The translations under genes were made by a program, and so were the position numbers. Below the pieces are notes generated by a model. The model saw only the letters and a list, made by a program, of their open reading frames with translations. It did not search any database and was not told the origin of the DNA. From assembly GCA_035296965.1 (NCBI GenBank), contig DATGZX010000280.1:1-64000 (forward strand): 64,000 bases of DNA, given 5' to 3'. Positions 26,100 to 34,252 of the stretch are shown here, piece by piece (position 1 is the first letter of the stretch; each line of letters opens with the position of its first letter). Source of the DNA: DATGZX01 sp035296965 (GTDB lineage Bacteria > Planctomycetota > Planctomycetia > Gemmatales > Gemmataceae).

Positions 26100-29000
26100 T
26101 CAACGCGGCAGTTCTTTCCCCGCCGTCCAGAAGAGCGCGTTCGTCAGCAGATGCAGGAAGCTTGGCTCCTTGAAATCATCCGGGTGTCCCAAAGACGTGT
26201 AAAACACCCTGGCCCCGTGGTTCAGGCGCGTCCAGGCAATGGGTTCCGTGTGGCCGGGGATGCTGCCGGTCAGCAAGACCTCGTCGTCAGCCGCCAATCC
26301 GGTATTCTTGTAAAGGCTGCCCACGGAACGGAACGGCTCCACACCTTGCAAGATCGGGTGCATCCTCGCCTTCTCCGCGATCTGCACCTGCGTCGCCGCG
26401 CCGGCGCCATAGTGATTGCCGTAGTTGCCGCCCAGGATCTCTTTGTCGAGGGCCAGCCAATTCTGGAAGGCATGGCTGGCCGTGCGCACGGCAACGATCG
26501 GTTTGCCCGATCTGCAATACTTCTTGATCCGCGCCAACTGCTCTCCCGAAATCGTCAGGCGGCGCGTGAAGAGCAGCATCACGTCGCAGGTTTCAAGATT
26601 CTCCAGGCCCGGCAAATCATCGTCGGCCTTGCGGAACGCGCGCGTGCAGTGGACCTTGTAGTGTTCCTCCAGATACTTCTGAAAGGCGGCCAGCGATTCA
26701 TCCGACTTGTACTCCACCGAGCCGGAAACCAGGCAGACCTTGAGAGGGGGCGCACTTCTTTTGGCTTGTGCAGCAGCCGCCGGCACGCGACCGTCGCTCT
26801 GTAGATAACTGAAGAAATCACGAATGTCCTGGTCGGAGAAGGGATCCAGCAGCTTCTCCGGCATGAGCGACAGGGGCGATGGCTTGAGGGTTTCGATATC
26901 CTCACGGGCAAGGATTGTGCGCTGGTTCTTTTCATCGAGCAGCGTGATCGTCTTCGGAGTGGATTCGGCAAGCAACCCGGTGAGCAACCGGCCATTGTTG
27001 GTGGCCACGACGTAGGCGAGATATTCCTTGCGAATGACCGCACTGGGATCAACGATGCTGGTCACGAGGAATTCCAGGTCTTTCCGGTCGGCTCCAGTCA
27101 GCTCCGGCCCGATCTTGTTGCCTTCGCCGAACAAGGTGTGACAGGTGGCGCAGGTTTTCTGGAATAGCTGCTTGCCGTTGGCCAGGTCTCCAGGAGCCAT
27201 TCCCAGCATGTGCTTGATGCTGTTAATCCGCGCACGTTTGGCGCCCGCCGTTTCCTTGCCCACGCTGCCCCAATGTTTCTGCACGAGTTGATTGAGTTCT
27301 TCGTCGTTGTGCAGCATGATGCGGCGCAGTTGATCGAAGGGAACCTCCTTGGCATCGATTCGGCCTCTGTCCACCGCACGCAGAAAGTCGCGCGCCGATG
27401 CCAGCCTGCCGCACAGCAATGTTTGCGCCCGCGGCCGTAGATCGGGCGGCAACTGCGGATACATGGCCAGCACCTGCTCGGCAATCCGCGCGTCGGGAAA
27501 CGGCTGCAGGGCCGTGAGCACAGCCGCACGGACAGACGTGGCCTCAGGGCCGCGCAGGAGCTGTAGCAAAATCGGCACGCATTCAGGCTTGCCAAGCTGG
27601 CCAAGCACGTCGATGAGGCTGATGCGCTTGCCGGCCGGGGCTTTCGGATCGGAAATCACCTGAATAGCCCGCTCGTAGGCCTGGGCGATGTCCATGCGTA
27701 AGCCGAGCCGCAGAAGGGTGAGATCCGCGCCACGCCTGCTCAAGAGATCGGCGATCTGGCCTGCAAGCTCGGCGGGAACGTTGCGCAGGCGATGCCCCTG
27801 AAGGGCCTGGTCCATGCCGCTAATGACCAGGTCGATCTCCGCAGGCCCGGGCGCGACAGCAAGTAAGCGCGAGCAGGCAGTCAAATCCGCGGCGCTCCCC
27901 GCCGCCATGTAGCGCCGGCTTAGTCTGCTGACGATGAATTTGCGCACGAGGGGGTTATGCCAGGCCGAGGGCGCATCGAACAGCGCCAGGATGCGCTCCC
28001 TGTCGGAATCCGCCTTGTCCTCGAGCGCCCACCAGAGCAGGAGCGGAATCTGCGGATCGCTCACATCCTCGCTGCGCTGCAGCAGTTCGAACACGATCGG
28101 CAGCGCGTCTTTGCCGGGCAGCCTTTTGCACGTGCACGCAAGCTGATTGCGGACGGTGCACTGGCTCTCGCTCCGCGCCAGCACGACGAGGCGCGCCTGG
28201 AGTGCAGGCGACACTTTCCTGGCATCGCCCAGCAGGCGGACCGTCCAGGCGCGGACGTCGGGATTGGTGTGGCACAGCAGCTCCTGTGCAAGTCCGTCAT
28301 CAAAACCCCCGCTGACATAGAGCGCCCAGAGGGCCTCCAGAGCTAGTTGACCCCGGTTCTCGAGAATCATCTTGCGCAGGATTGGAATCACCGTGGGATC
28401 GCGGCGCTCGGCGAGGAGCCGGCGTGCTTCGTGGACATACCAATCGTTGCGATGCGATAGCAGCCCGAGCAGCTCCATGCTGGTGCGTTTGCGGAGCGGC
28501 AGTCCCTCGGCCGGCGGCGTTCCCTTAGCTTCGATCTTGTAGATGCGCCCGTTCGTGCGGTCCCAGTTGTCGACGGGATCGACATGGTTGGCGCGCTTGT
28601 CATACCAGTCCGCGATATAAAGCGACCCGTCGGGGCCGACCAGGCAATCGACCGGCCGGAACCAGGTGTCATTGGCAATGAGGAGGTCGCCGCCAAAATG
28701 GGCCGTGAAACTCGACCCCTGCGTTTCGAGCACATGCCAGTAAATCGCGTTGGAAAGCACGTTGGCCGCGATGAAGGTGTTGTTGAATTGTTTGGGGAAG
28801 GAGCCGCCCTGGTAGACGATCCCGCCAATCGTCACATGGCCGCCCTTGAAGCCTTTGTAAGGCACATGGTCGAAGTAGCCGAAGGCATATGGGTTATGCA
28901 GCTCGCCGTGCTTGCTGAAACCTTTGATGTAATAGGCTCCCTGCACCTGATGGAGCAGGGCGGAGTGGCCGTAATTCGTGCTGGCGAAGATGTTGCCATG

Positions 29001-29735
29001 CGGATCGAAATCGAGACCCCAGGTGTTGCCGCCTCCCTCGGCGAACAGCTCGAATTCCCTGGTGATGGGATGGTAGCGCCAGATTCCCTGCTGGAAGCTG
29101 ATGCCGCGAATGTTGGCCGTCACCGTGCTCCCTTGGGCCCCATAAAGCCAACCGTCCGGCCCCCACTGCAGCGAATTGGCGAACGCGTGCGCATCCTCCA
29201 TGCCGAACCCGGTGAGCAGCACCTCCGGGTCGCCGTCCGGAATATCGTCGCCATTGCGGTCGGGATAGAAGAGCAGGTAGGGGGGCTGGACCACATAAAC
29301 GCCGCCATGCCCGATGGCCATGCCGGAGGCGAGGTTCAACCCGGTAACAAAGTCCCTGACCTTGCGGTAATGCCCGTCGCCATGCACATCTTCGAAGATC
29401 GTGATCTTGTCCGCACCCTTGGGCCCCCTGGGCGGCGGCTCGGGCACACGGTCGTAGACGGTCCGCAGGTATTGATCCACCTTCACCGGCTTCAACCCAG
29501 CCGGCGTGGGATACTGCAAATACTGCACAACCCACAACCGCCCACGATCGTCGAACGACATCGACACCGGCTGCCGCACCTCCGGCTCCGAGGCAACCAG
29601 CTTGACCTGAAAGCCCTCGGGCAACTTCATCCGCTTGACCGCTTCTTCGGGCGTGAAGCCTTGGGCCCAAACGATTCCGTTCGAGAGCCCAGCCAGGATC
29701 AGGAGCACGCGGGTGAGGAGACGGAGGTTGTTCAT
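26100..29735 (-). CDS. PVC-type cytochrome c dehydrogenase with HEAT repeats and ThuA domain
   Basis: 1211 residues with a signal peptide (LLILAGLSNGIVWAQ). Residues about 25-400 are the membrane-bound-dehydrogenase beta-propeller of PVC-group proteins (MKLPEGFQVKLVASEPEVRQ, IGHGGVYVVQPPYLLFYPD, FRPVDCLVGPDGSLYIADWY). Residues about 420-840 are helical HEAT-like repeats. A single haem c motif follows in FQKTCATCHTLFGEGNKIGP with the PVC-type QRTILAREDIETLKPSPLSL. The last 240 residues form a ThuA-like class-I-amidotransferase fold (GKPIVAVRTASHAFQNW, ARVFYTSLGHPDDF). It is probably periplasmic; substrate unknown, perhaps a sugar derivative. No close partner gene. Confidence 0.93.
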   Translation of the reverse strand: MNNLRLLTRVLLILAGLSNGIVWAQGFTPEEAVKRMKLPEGFQVKLVASEPEVRQPVSMSFDDRGRLWVVQYLQYPTPAGLKPVKVDQYLRTVYDRVPEPPPRGPKGADKITIFEDVHGDGHYRKVRDFVTGLNLASGMAIGHGGVYVVQPPYLLFYPDRNGDDIPDGDPEVLLTGFGMEDAHAFANSLQWGPDGWLYGAQGSTVTANIRGISFQQGIWRYHPITREFELFAEGGGNTWGLDFDPHGNIFASTNYGHSALLHQVQGAYYIKGFSKHGELHNPYAFGYFDHVPYKGFKGGHVTIGGIVYQGGSFPKQFNNTFIAANVLSNAIYWHVLETQGSSFTAHFGGDLLIANDTWFRPVDCLVGPDGSLYIADWYDKRANHVDPVDNWDRTNGRIYKIEAKGTPPAEGLPLRKRTSMELLGLLSHRNDWYVHEARRLLAERRDPTVIPILRKMILENRGQLALEALWALYVSGGFDDGLAQELLCHTNPDVRAWTVRLLGDARKVSPALQARLVVLARSESQCTVRNQLACTCKRLPGKDALPIVFELLQRSEDVSDPQIPLLLWWALEDKADSDRERILALFDAPSAWHNPLVRKFIVSRLSRRYMAAGSAADLTACSRLLAVAPGPAEIDLVISGMDQALQGHRLRNVPAELAGQIADLLSRRGADLTLLRLGLRMDIAQAYERAIQVISDPKAPAGKRISLIDVLGQLGKPECVPILLQLLRGPEATSVRAAVLTALQPFPDARIAEQVLAMYPQLPPDLRPRAQTLLCGRLASARDFLRAVDRGRIDAKEVPFDQLRRIMLHNDEELNQLVQKHWGSVGKETAGAKRARINSIKHMLGMAPGDLANGKQLFQKTCATCHTLFGEGNKIGPELTGADRKDLEFLVTSIVDPSAVIRKEYLAYVVATNNGRLLTGLLAESTPKTITLLDEKNQRTILAREDIETLKPSPLSLMPEKLLDPFSDQDIRDFFSYLQSDGRVPAAAAQAKRSAPPLKVCLVSGSVEYKSDESLAAFQKYLEEHYKVHCTRAFRKADDDLPGLENLETCDVMLLFTRRLTISGEQLARIKKYCRSGKPIVAVRTASHAFQNWLALDKEILGGNYGNHYGAGAATQVQIAEKARMHPILQGVEPFRSVGSLYKNTGLAADDEVLLTGSIPGHTEPIAWTRLNHGARVFYTSLGHPDDFKEPSFLHLLTNALFWTAGKELPR

Positions 29736-29931
29736 TGGCGGGACCAGTCGGGTTGGGGCCCAAGCGAGCGCGGGCGAGAAATCATTGGGTAGGTTGGTCG
29801 TTCATCGTAACGGTTGGCGTGGGGGAGAACAAGCAGGTTGAAAGCCAAAAAATGGCTGCAGGCTGGAGAAACACGAACGGCCGAAAAGAACGTCCCCGGA
29901 CTCCCAGGCCTGTCGAATATCCAATTGGATA

Positions 29932-30198
29932 TCAGGCATCAGCAAGCCAGTTGTCCGGGTGCGGGATGGCGCAAGCGACGAGTTCCTCTGGTGACCGCTG
30001 GGTCAGGCGGGCGGCTTCCTTGAGAACGGCCGCCGGATTGGCACCATGCGCAACTATCGTGCGCTCGAAAGGGACGACCCACCATCCACCGTAAGACTCC
30101 TCCACTTGAGGATCGTGTTGTGCCCACTCCGCATCTTCGATCCGCCGGCGCTCTTCGTCCTCAGCCAAATGCACCGCTTGTCCACCTTGAACCGCCAT
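29932..30198 (-). CDS. Small DUF5678-like protein
   Basis: 88 residues, ATG at 30198 with agagga upstream. The centre, GGWWVVPFERTIVAHGANPA followed by AVLKEAARL, has the pattern of DUF5678-type proteins (a short strand with W-V, then AHG and a helix). The N-terminal 30 residues are charged. Function unknown. It lies between the large PVC cytochrome gene and the MazF pair, all on the minus strand. Confidence 0.6.
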   Translation of the reverse strand: MAVQGGQAVHLAEDEERRRIEDAEWAQHDPQVEESYGGWWVVPFERTIVAHGANPAAVLKEAARLTQRSPEELVACAIPHPDNWLADA

Positions 30199-30304
30199 CG
30201 TGTCGATCCTCTGAGAGTGGGTATTCTTTTAATCCATTTACCCGAAATGCAGCGCCGTCTTGACGCATCGTTCTGACGCCCGGCATGCGGACCACTTATG
30301 CTAT

Positions 30305-30643
30305 TCACTCTGACACGATTTGCAGTAGCAACCCCCGTATGCGATCAAGAACCGCCTTGTTGACTCTCCCCAATGTCTTGACCGCGATCCCTTGCGCCAA
30401 CGTGTAAATCTTGTCAACGCGCACTTGGCTTGGACGATTCAATTGCCCTTGTTCCAAGTCTCCCGATGTTATCGTCAAACCGAAAGGCGTCGGGCCGGGA
30501 TTCGAGGTTAGCGCCACGAAGACAAAGTCAGCCGTTTTGCGGTTGTACGAGTTGTTCGAAACGACGATCACGGGTCGTCGTTTCTGAGATGACAGATCAG
30601 TGAAAGGGACCGGAATCAAAACGATATCACCCTGCTCAGGCAT
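30305..30643 (-). CDS. MazF/PemK-family mRNA interferase toxin
   Basis: 112 residues from ATG 30643 (MPEQGDIVLIPVPFTDLSSQ); the open frame upstream overlaps the antitoxin in another frame. Family features are the SH3-like barrel strands DIVLIPVPFTDL, KRRPVIVVSNNSYNRK and FVFVALTSNP, and the C-terminal RVDKIYTLAQ. MazF toxins cut single-stranded RNA at short sites. The start codon lies inside the 3' end of the upstream antitoxin gene, with an 8-base overlap, the normal layout of such pairs. Confidence 0.9.
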   Translation of the reverse strand: MPEQGDIVLIPVPFTDLSSQKRRPVIVVSNNSYNRKTADFVFVALTSNPGPTPFGLTITSGDLEQGQLNRPSQVRVDKIYTLAQGIAVKTLGRVNKAVLDRIRGLLLQIVSE

Positions 30644-30848
30644 CGTTCCAATCCTCATCGTCGATGGGATTGTCCCAGAAACCGAGACTGCTCTCCGCGG
30701 CAGAGGAAAGGTCTGCAAAGCGGTTCTCGAGTTGCTCAAGAACAAATACGGTAACGTGCGAGCCGGCAGGGAGCGGAACGGAGAGTTCGATCCGCCCTTC
30801 CTTGGTAACCTCTGCATCAAATTTGAGGGCAGTTTGTGGTGCTGTCAT
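30636..30848 (-). CDS. Antitoxin partner of the MazF-family toxin
   Basis: 70 residues. The N-terminal half (ALKFDAEVTKEGRIELSVPL, PAGSHVTVFVLE) is the short DNA-binding-type beta unit seen in AbrB/AF2212-like antitoxins; the acidic C-terminus (SSLGFWDNPIDDEDWNDA) would be the part that blocks the toxin, similar to the acidic tails of MazE-like proteins. It overlaps the toxin start by 8 bases. The family is inferred from layout and pattern. Confidence 0.8.
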   Translation of the reverse strand: MTAPQTALKFDAEVTKEGRIELSVPLPAGSHVTVFVLEQLENRFADLSSAAESSLGFWDNPIDDEDWNDA

Positions 30849-31519
30849 GTCTTTGCTCTTGGGGCTTTGAAGGACAGGTGCGGGTTCGAGAATTCGCCGT
30901 CGCGATGGGCAACGGCCCTGAGCCGTCTCTTCGGAGCCCTCATTCTAACCCACTCGATCATTGGAGACAAAACCAGTTGCGCGGGGTTTACGCATTTCCT
31001 CGTTCCAAGGCTCACCCTGGAGCGTGCTACCTTGCAAGCACTGCCTGGCCGCGTCTGCGAGACGACGTCTGTTTCTGAATTTGCGGGCCAACGAGGCGGA
31101 GCCTTGGGTCGAGAAACACGCAAGGGAGGCCAGCGATTGCGGCATGGGAGGAACGGGCTTAAGGCGCGCCGGTAGAGGTGGCACGGTTTTGGGACGGACG
31201 TCTGGGCTACGATCATCGCTCCTGCAACCAGGCGCTACAACGCCTGCGGCGTAGAGATGATGATGGAGGTCCCTATCCCGGAGTGCGCTGCCGCGACTCC
31301 GGGCTTTGGGCTGCAACGCCTTTGGCGCAGGGATCTTTCGACGTGGCCCCGACATGACAGGTGCCACGCTTTGGGGGACGAGCGATCTCTCATGTCACAC
31401 AGAATCCCGACCGCCCCCCGAAGGCGTGTCGTGACCCAAAGTGCAACGAAGTGGCCAGATAGCGTGTTCCGTTGTGGGTTCCTGCCGGCGATTCTCCAGC
31501 TGCAGTCGCCTTTTGGGGC
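30849..31519. other. Non-coding gap with decayed repeats
   Basis: 671 bases with no protein-like frame. It contains short intergenic repeat pieces: tacaacgcctgcggcgta near 31236, the related gctgcaacgcctttggcgca near 31310, and a small hairpin cccggagt...actccggg at about 31277-31303. The side next to 30848 should hold the promoter of the antitoxin-toxin pair; no clear promoter was identified. Confidence 0.5.
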
Positions 31520-32209
31520 CTAAGGAAGGGGTGATGCGCCAGTCCACTTGGCATCGAATGATACACGCAACTCGTGCAACAAGTCGCCGACCAATTCCTT
31601 GGGGAGCCGAATGATAAACGACTCCCTGCTCCCTATGTCCTTTAGGCCATGTCCAAGCAAAATCACCTCGGTCTCAGCAAGGACATATCGATCGTGCAAA
31701 TCCCGGCCAGCGTGTCGGCGAAATTCGACCGCTGGGTGCTCCGCGGTGAATTCAGTCAATGCTCGCGGGAGTTGCGGCCGCTCACGCGTGTCAGCGATCT
31801 GTGTGAGAAACCGCACAGGGGCGCAGTGCGTCAGGCCGTCGAGGCGGAGCAATGTACCGGTGCCGTAATAGGCATCGCAGATCCGCAATTCGCCATTCAA
31901 ACTGGCAAATACGTCCTTCAGCCGCAACTGAGCTGTTCGCGGTTTTCCAGCTTCAATAAAGAACGCGAGCGGCCCGTCAACTGCCACCGCTACTGGTTCC
32001 GGCTCTGGGGCTAGATGGCCATATCCTCCACAAACCGAGCACAACGCCCCATGACCCTGTGCGATACCTCCACGACCTGTACCGAAGCAGAAATTGCATA
32101 TCGGTCTGTTTTCCCATTCGTCTGGGAGTTCGCCGCGACCTTTGCACAGCTGGCACTTTTCTCCCCTACGAAATGCTCTTCCCGTACCATGACACGGTGG
32201 GCAATGCAT
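31520..32209 (-). CDS. DnaJ-type zinc-finger protein with PLD-like C-terminal domain
   Basis: 229 residues from ATG 32209; aggag lies 8 bases upstream, which favours this Met over one 5 codons earlier. Residues 1-70 hold four CxxCxGxG motifs (CPPCHGTG, CQLCKGRG, CNFCFGTG, CSVCGGYG), the arrangement of the DnaJ cysteine-rich domain, without a J domain. The C-terminal part (IEAGKPRTAQLRLKDVFASL, LRICDAYYGTGTLLRLDGL, DLHDRYVLAETEVILLGHGL) resembles PLD-like domains of a kind found in defence or abortive-infection proteins; HDRYVL would be the catalytic histidine region. It lies 26 bases downstream of the HEPN gene on the same strand, so it may belong to that module. Confidence 0.75.
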   Translation of the reverse strand: MHCPPCHGTGRAFRRGEKCQLCKGRGELPDEWENRPICNFCFGTGRGGIAQGHGALCSVCGGYGHLAPEPEPVAVAVDGPLAFFIEAGKPRTAQLRLKDVFASLNGELRICDAYYGTGTLLRLDGLTHCAPVRFLTQIADTRERPQLPRALTEFTAEHPAVEFRRHAGRDLHDRYVLAETEVILLGHGLKDIGSRESFIIRLPKELVGDLLHELRVSFDAKWTGASPLP

Positions 32210-32235
32210 GATGGAACTCCTCATTCAGGAGATAT

Positions 32236-32658
32236 TCAACGGAGACTCAGCGGACTAATCACGCCCTTCCCCATGACCTTGTACCTCACTGCCTGCACAC
32301 CGGTGGCAATGCGGCCCGCGCGCCGGTAGTCGTTTTTCGTGACCGGGCCAACCATTCCTGGACAGCGGGTCACCACGGCGAAGCGCGAAAGTTCCTCTGC
32401 CTCCCAAACATATTTGGGTATCTTTAACCCGTTCCGTTCGAGAATCTGAAGGAGTTCTTCCAGGTCATGAACGTAAGGGAATCGCTCGCCACGGCAAATG
32501 AAAACGGCCTTGATGGCTTTTTCGGCAGCCTGCTGGGCGTCGAAACACAGGTCTTCAAGATACTCTGCGGGGACGTGCAACTTGGCGCGAGCGAGGTTGC
32601 TGCGCGCTCGATTTAGCCGTCCGCGCGGATCGTCTGGCGGCAGGCGATTCCGAGTCAT
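32236..32658 (-). CDS. HEPN-domain protein (toxin of an MNT/HEPN pair)
   Basis: 140 residues. The N-terminal pattern GRLNRARSNLARAKLHVPA, then DLCFDAQQAAEKAIKAVFI and FPYVHDLEELLQILE, is typical of HEPN proteins paired with minimal nucleotidyltransferases. The RxxxxH RNase signature is present in ERFPYVH. ATG at 32658 is preceded by gaaggga. The start lies 104 bases before the end of the upstream MNT frame, an unusually long overlap. HEPN/MNT pairs act as toxin-antitoxin systems in which the MNT AMPylates the HEPN protein. Confidence 0.88.
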   Translation of the reverse strand: MTRNRLPPDDPRGRLNRARSNLARAKLHVPAEYLEDLCFDAQQAAEKAIKAVFICRGERFPYVHDLEELLQILERNGLKIPKYVWEAEELSRFAVVTRCPGMVGPVTKNDYRRAGRIATGVQAVRYKVMGKGVISPLSLR

Positions 32659-32989
32659 AGACGATTTTCCCTTCTTTGAGAGCCGGGCAAATCACCAGGC
32701 AGTGCGTGTCGCGAGAACGCTCGGCATCCTCGGAAGTGACCAGCACGACATCAACCGCCGCTGTTCCGGGCAGTTGATGATAAATGCTTGTCAGCACGCG
32801 CCAGTAGTTGAACTTGCCTCCCTTGATGACCAACAAGTCGTAGTCGCTGTTGGGCCCCATCTCGCCGCGCGCCGCCGATCCGAACAGGACGATCTTTTCC
32901 GGGTTGGTTGCTTCCACGATCCGCTTCACGATGTCTGCGAGGACGGCCGGATCGGGCTTGCCCCGTTTTCGTCTGCTCTTGGTCTTCAT
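32555..32989 (-). CDS. Minimal nucleotidyltransferase (antitoxin of an MNT/HEPN pair)
   Basis: 144 residues from ATG 32989 (MKTKSRRKRGKPDPAV). The nucleotidyltransferase core is KIVLFGSAARGEMGPNSDYD, with the GS-x10-DxD pattern (SDYDLLV) and a third acidic residue in AAVDVVLVTSED. It is the upstream partner of the HEPN gene. The last 34 residues (SPAARRSARTAKSSAQQPRS...) are basic, low-complexity and encoded within the HEPN start; they look like read-through of the frame after the true domain end. Confidence 0.88.
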   Translation of the reverse strand: MKTKSRRKRGKPDPAVLADIVKRIVEATNPEKIVLFGSAARGEMGPNSDYDLLVIKGGKFNYWRVLTSIYHQLPGTAAVDVVLVTSEDAERSRDTHCLVICPALKEGKIVYDSESPAARRSARTAKSSAQQPRSRQVARPRRVS

Positions 32990-33383
32990 GGCAATGCCTC
33001 CGCAGCACTCGCCGTCACGATGCTCTTGCCGGACTCCGCGCTTGCCTCTCACCGCCAGTTCTGCTCGGTCTCGCATTCTCCTCGCGGGACTCCACGGCTG
33101 CTCTGGATTTTAAATATATCACGCGGCAACACAAGGAACTGTTGCGGTACGCATAGGGGCAGCACTAAGTCCGCAATCTTGTGAGAATGCAGGGGGTGGG
33201 CTGGATTGCCAATCCAGCCCACGACACAATGTCCACGAGGCGCCTAAGCAGACGCAGTCCGTTGACTCCAGGTCCAGACGATTCGCCGTGTCTGCCGTCC
33301 AGGCTGAGTGCGCAAGCGGCCGGCACCTACACATGCACTTCAGTAGCCTTGATTGACCCGCACAAGCGAAGGATAATGCCGTT
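32990..33383. other. Gap between divergent toxin-antitoxin modules
   Basis: 394 bases without a protein-like frame. It must contain the divergent promoters of the MNT/HEPN unit (minus) and the VapBC-like unit (plus). Bases 33183-33245 form the first of a pair of direct hairpin repeats that flank the VapBC-like cassette. Confidence 0.5.
33183..33245. repeat. Hairpin direct repeat flanking the VapBC cassette, left copy
   Basis: 63 bases that align without gaps to 34052-34114 (shared gagaaYgcaggggg, then gcccacgac and atgtcc). Inside, gggctggatt-gcc-aatccagccc makes a hairpin. In the right copy the stem bases differ but still pair, so the changes are compensating. Confidence 0.7.
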
Positions 33384-33620
33384 ATGGAAATTCCCGGTCG
33401 AATCCGTAACGGCGTCGTGGTCCTGGATGGCGCACCCGCGTTGCCAGAAGGGGCGAAGGTAACCGTCTCTTATCACGGGCCGACGTGCGTACCGCCCGCT
33501 GTCCAAAAGCGGCGCATCGAGGTGCCGCTCGTTCGAACCGGTCAGCCCGGGAGCGTGATCTTGACTGGCGAACGGATCGCGGAGATTCTGGACGATGAAG
33601 ATGCTTCTCCCCGACGTTAA
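33384..33620 (+). CDS. VapB-like antitoxin
   Basis: 78 residues, ATG at 33384. The N-terminal MEIPGRIRNGVVVLDGAPAL followed by PEGAKVTVSYHG is the swapped-hairpin-like DNA-binding unit of AF2212/AbrB-type antitoxins; the C-terminal TGERIAEILDDEDASPRR is an acidic tail. It overlaps the start of the PIN-domain toxin gene by 26 bases, as expected for a VapBC pair. The antitoxin frame is intact although the toxin frame is broken. Confidence 0.8.
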   Translation: MEIPGRIRNGVVVLDGAPALPEGAKVTVSYHGPTCVPPAVQKRRIEVPLVRTGQPGSVILTGERIAEILDDEDASPRR

Positions 33621-34023
33621 TGTGTGGCTCGCGCTCACCTTCGACTCCCACATCCATCATCCAGCCGCCAAAAACTGGTTCGATGCCCTGTCAGGCGAAG
33701 TCTGTTATTTCTGCCGAATGACACAGCAAGGCTTCTTGCGCTTGGCGACCAACCGGACGGTCTTCGGAGTTCACGCATTGACCCTGCACTAGGCGTGGCA
33801 GGAATATGACATCCTGCAGAGCGACGCACGTGTCTCTTATGCCGACGAGCCCGCGAATCTTGAACCGCACTGGCGCAAATGGACGCAGAACCAGTCGTTT
33901 TCTCCGCATGTCTGGAACGACGCTTACCTAGCTGCCTTCGCCGAGACGGGAAACTTGGAACTCGTCACTTTCGATAAAGGGTTTGCGCAGTACACGGGAG
34001 TGAACTGCTCGCTCCTCCCGTAG
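33595..34023 (+). pseudogene. VapC PIN-domain toxin interrupted by an in-frame TAG
   Basis: From ATG 33595 the frame encodes a PIN-domain toxin (LLPDVNVWLALTFDSHIHHP with the first catalytic Asp). At codon 66 (33790-33792) it meets TAG, then continues in the same frame to a stop at 34021-34023 with the rest of the domain intact: AWQEYDILQSDARVSYADEP, SFSPHVWNDAYLAAFAE and LVTFDKGFAQYTG, which supply the two remaining acidic positions. Total 142 sense codons. A single base change (for example from CAG or GAG) would explain it. As read, the toxin is truncated after 65 residues and should be inactive. Confidence 0.85.
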
Positions 34024-34051
34024 ATTGTCGCGCGCTATCTCTTAAGCTCAA

Positions 34052-34114
34052 GAGAACGCAGGGGGTAAGCCAAACTGCCAGTTTGGCCCACGACTCGATG
34101 TCCGCGGGCCACCC
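34052..34114. repeat. Hairpin direct repeat flanking the VapBC cassette, right copy
   Basis: Aligned to 33183-33245. The stem here is gccaaact-gcc-agtttggc; compared with the left copy both sides of the stem changed together while the gcc loop is the same. Confidence 0.7.
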
Positions 34115-34252
34115 CTTTGATGAGGATTGAAGACTAAACCCGCCGCGCGCCGTTCCTCATTCGCTCCCCTCCCATAAGATCCGTTTGACCGGCCCGCCCC
34201 CAGTCGGCACTATGGTGGAAGATAGACCCCACTTCAGGGAGGCCAGGCCAGC

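Noticed and set aside
30600..31175. A 191-codon plus-strand frame over the MazF antitoxin and the gap
   Set aside because: It runs antisense to the antitoxin-toxin pair and loses any pattern outside it.
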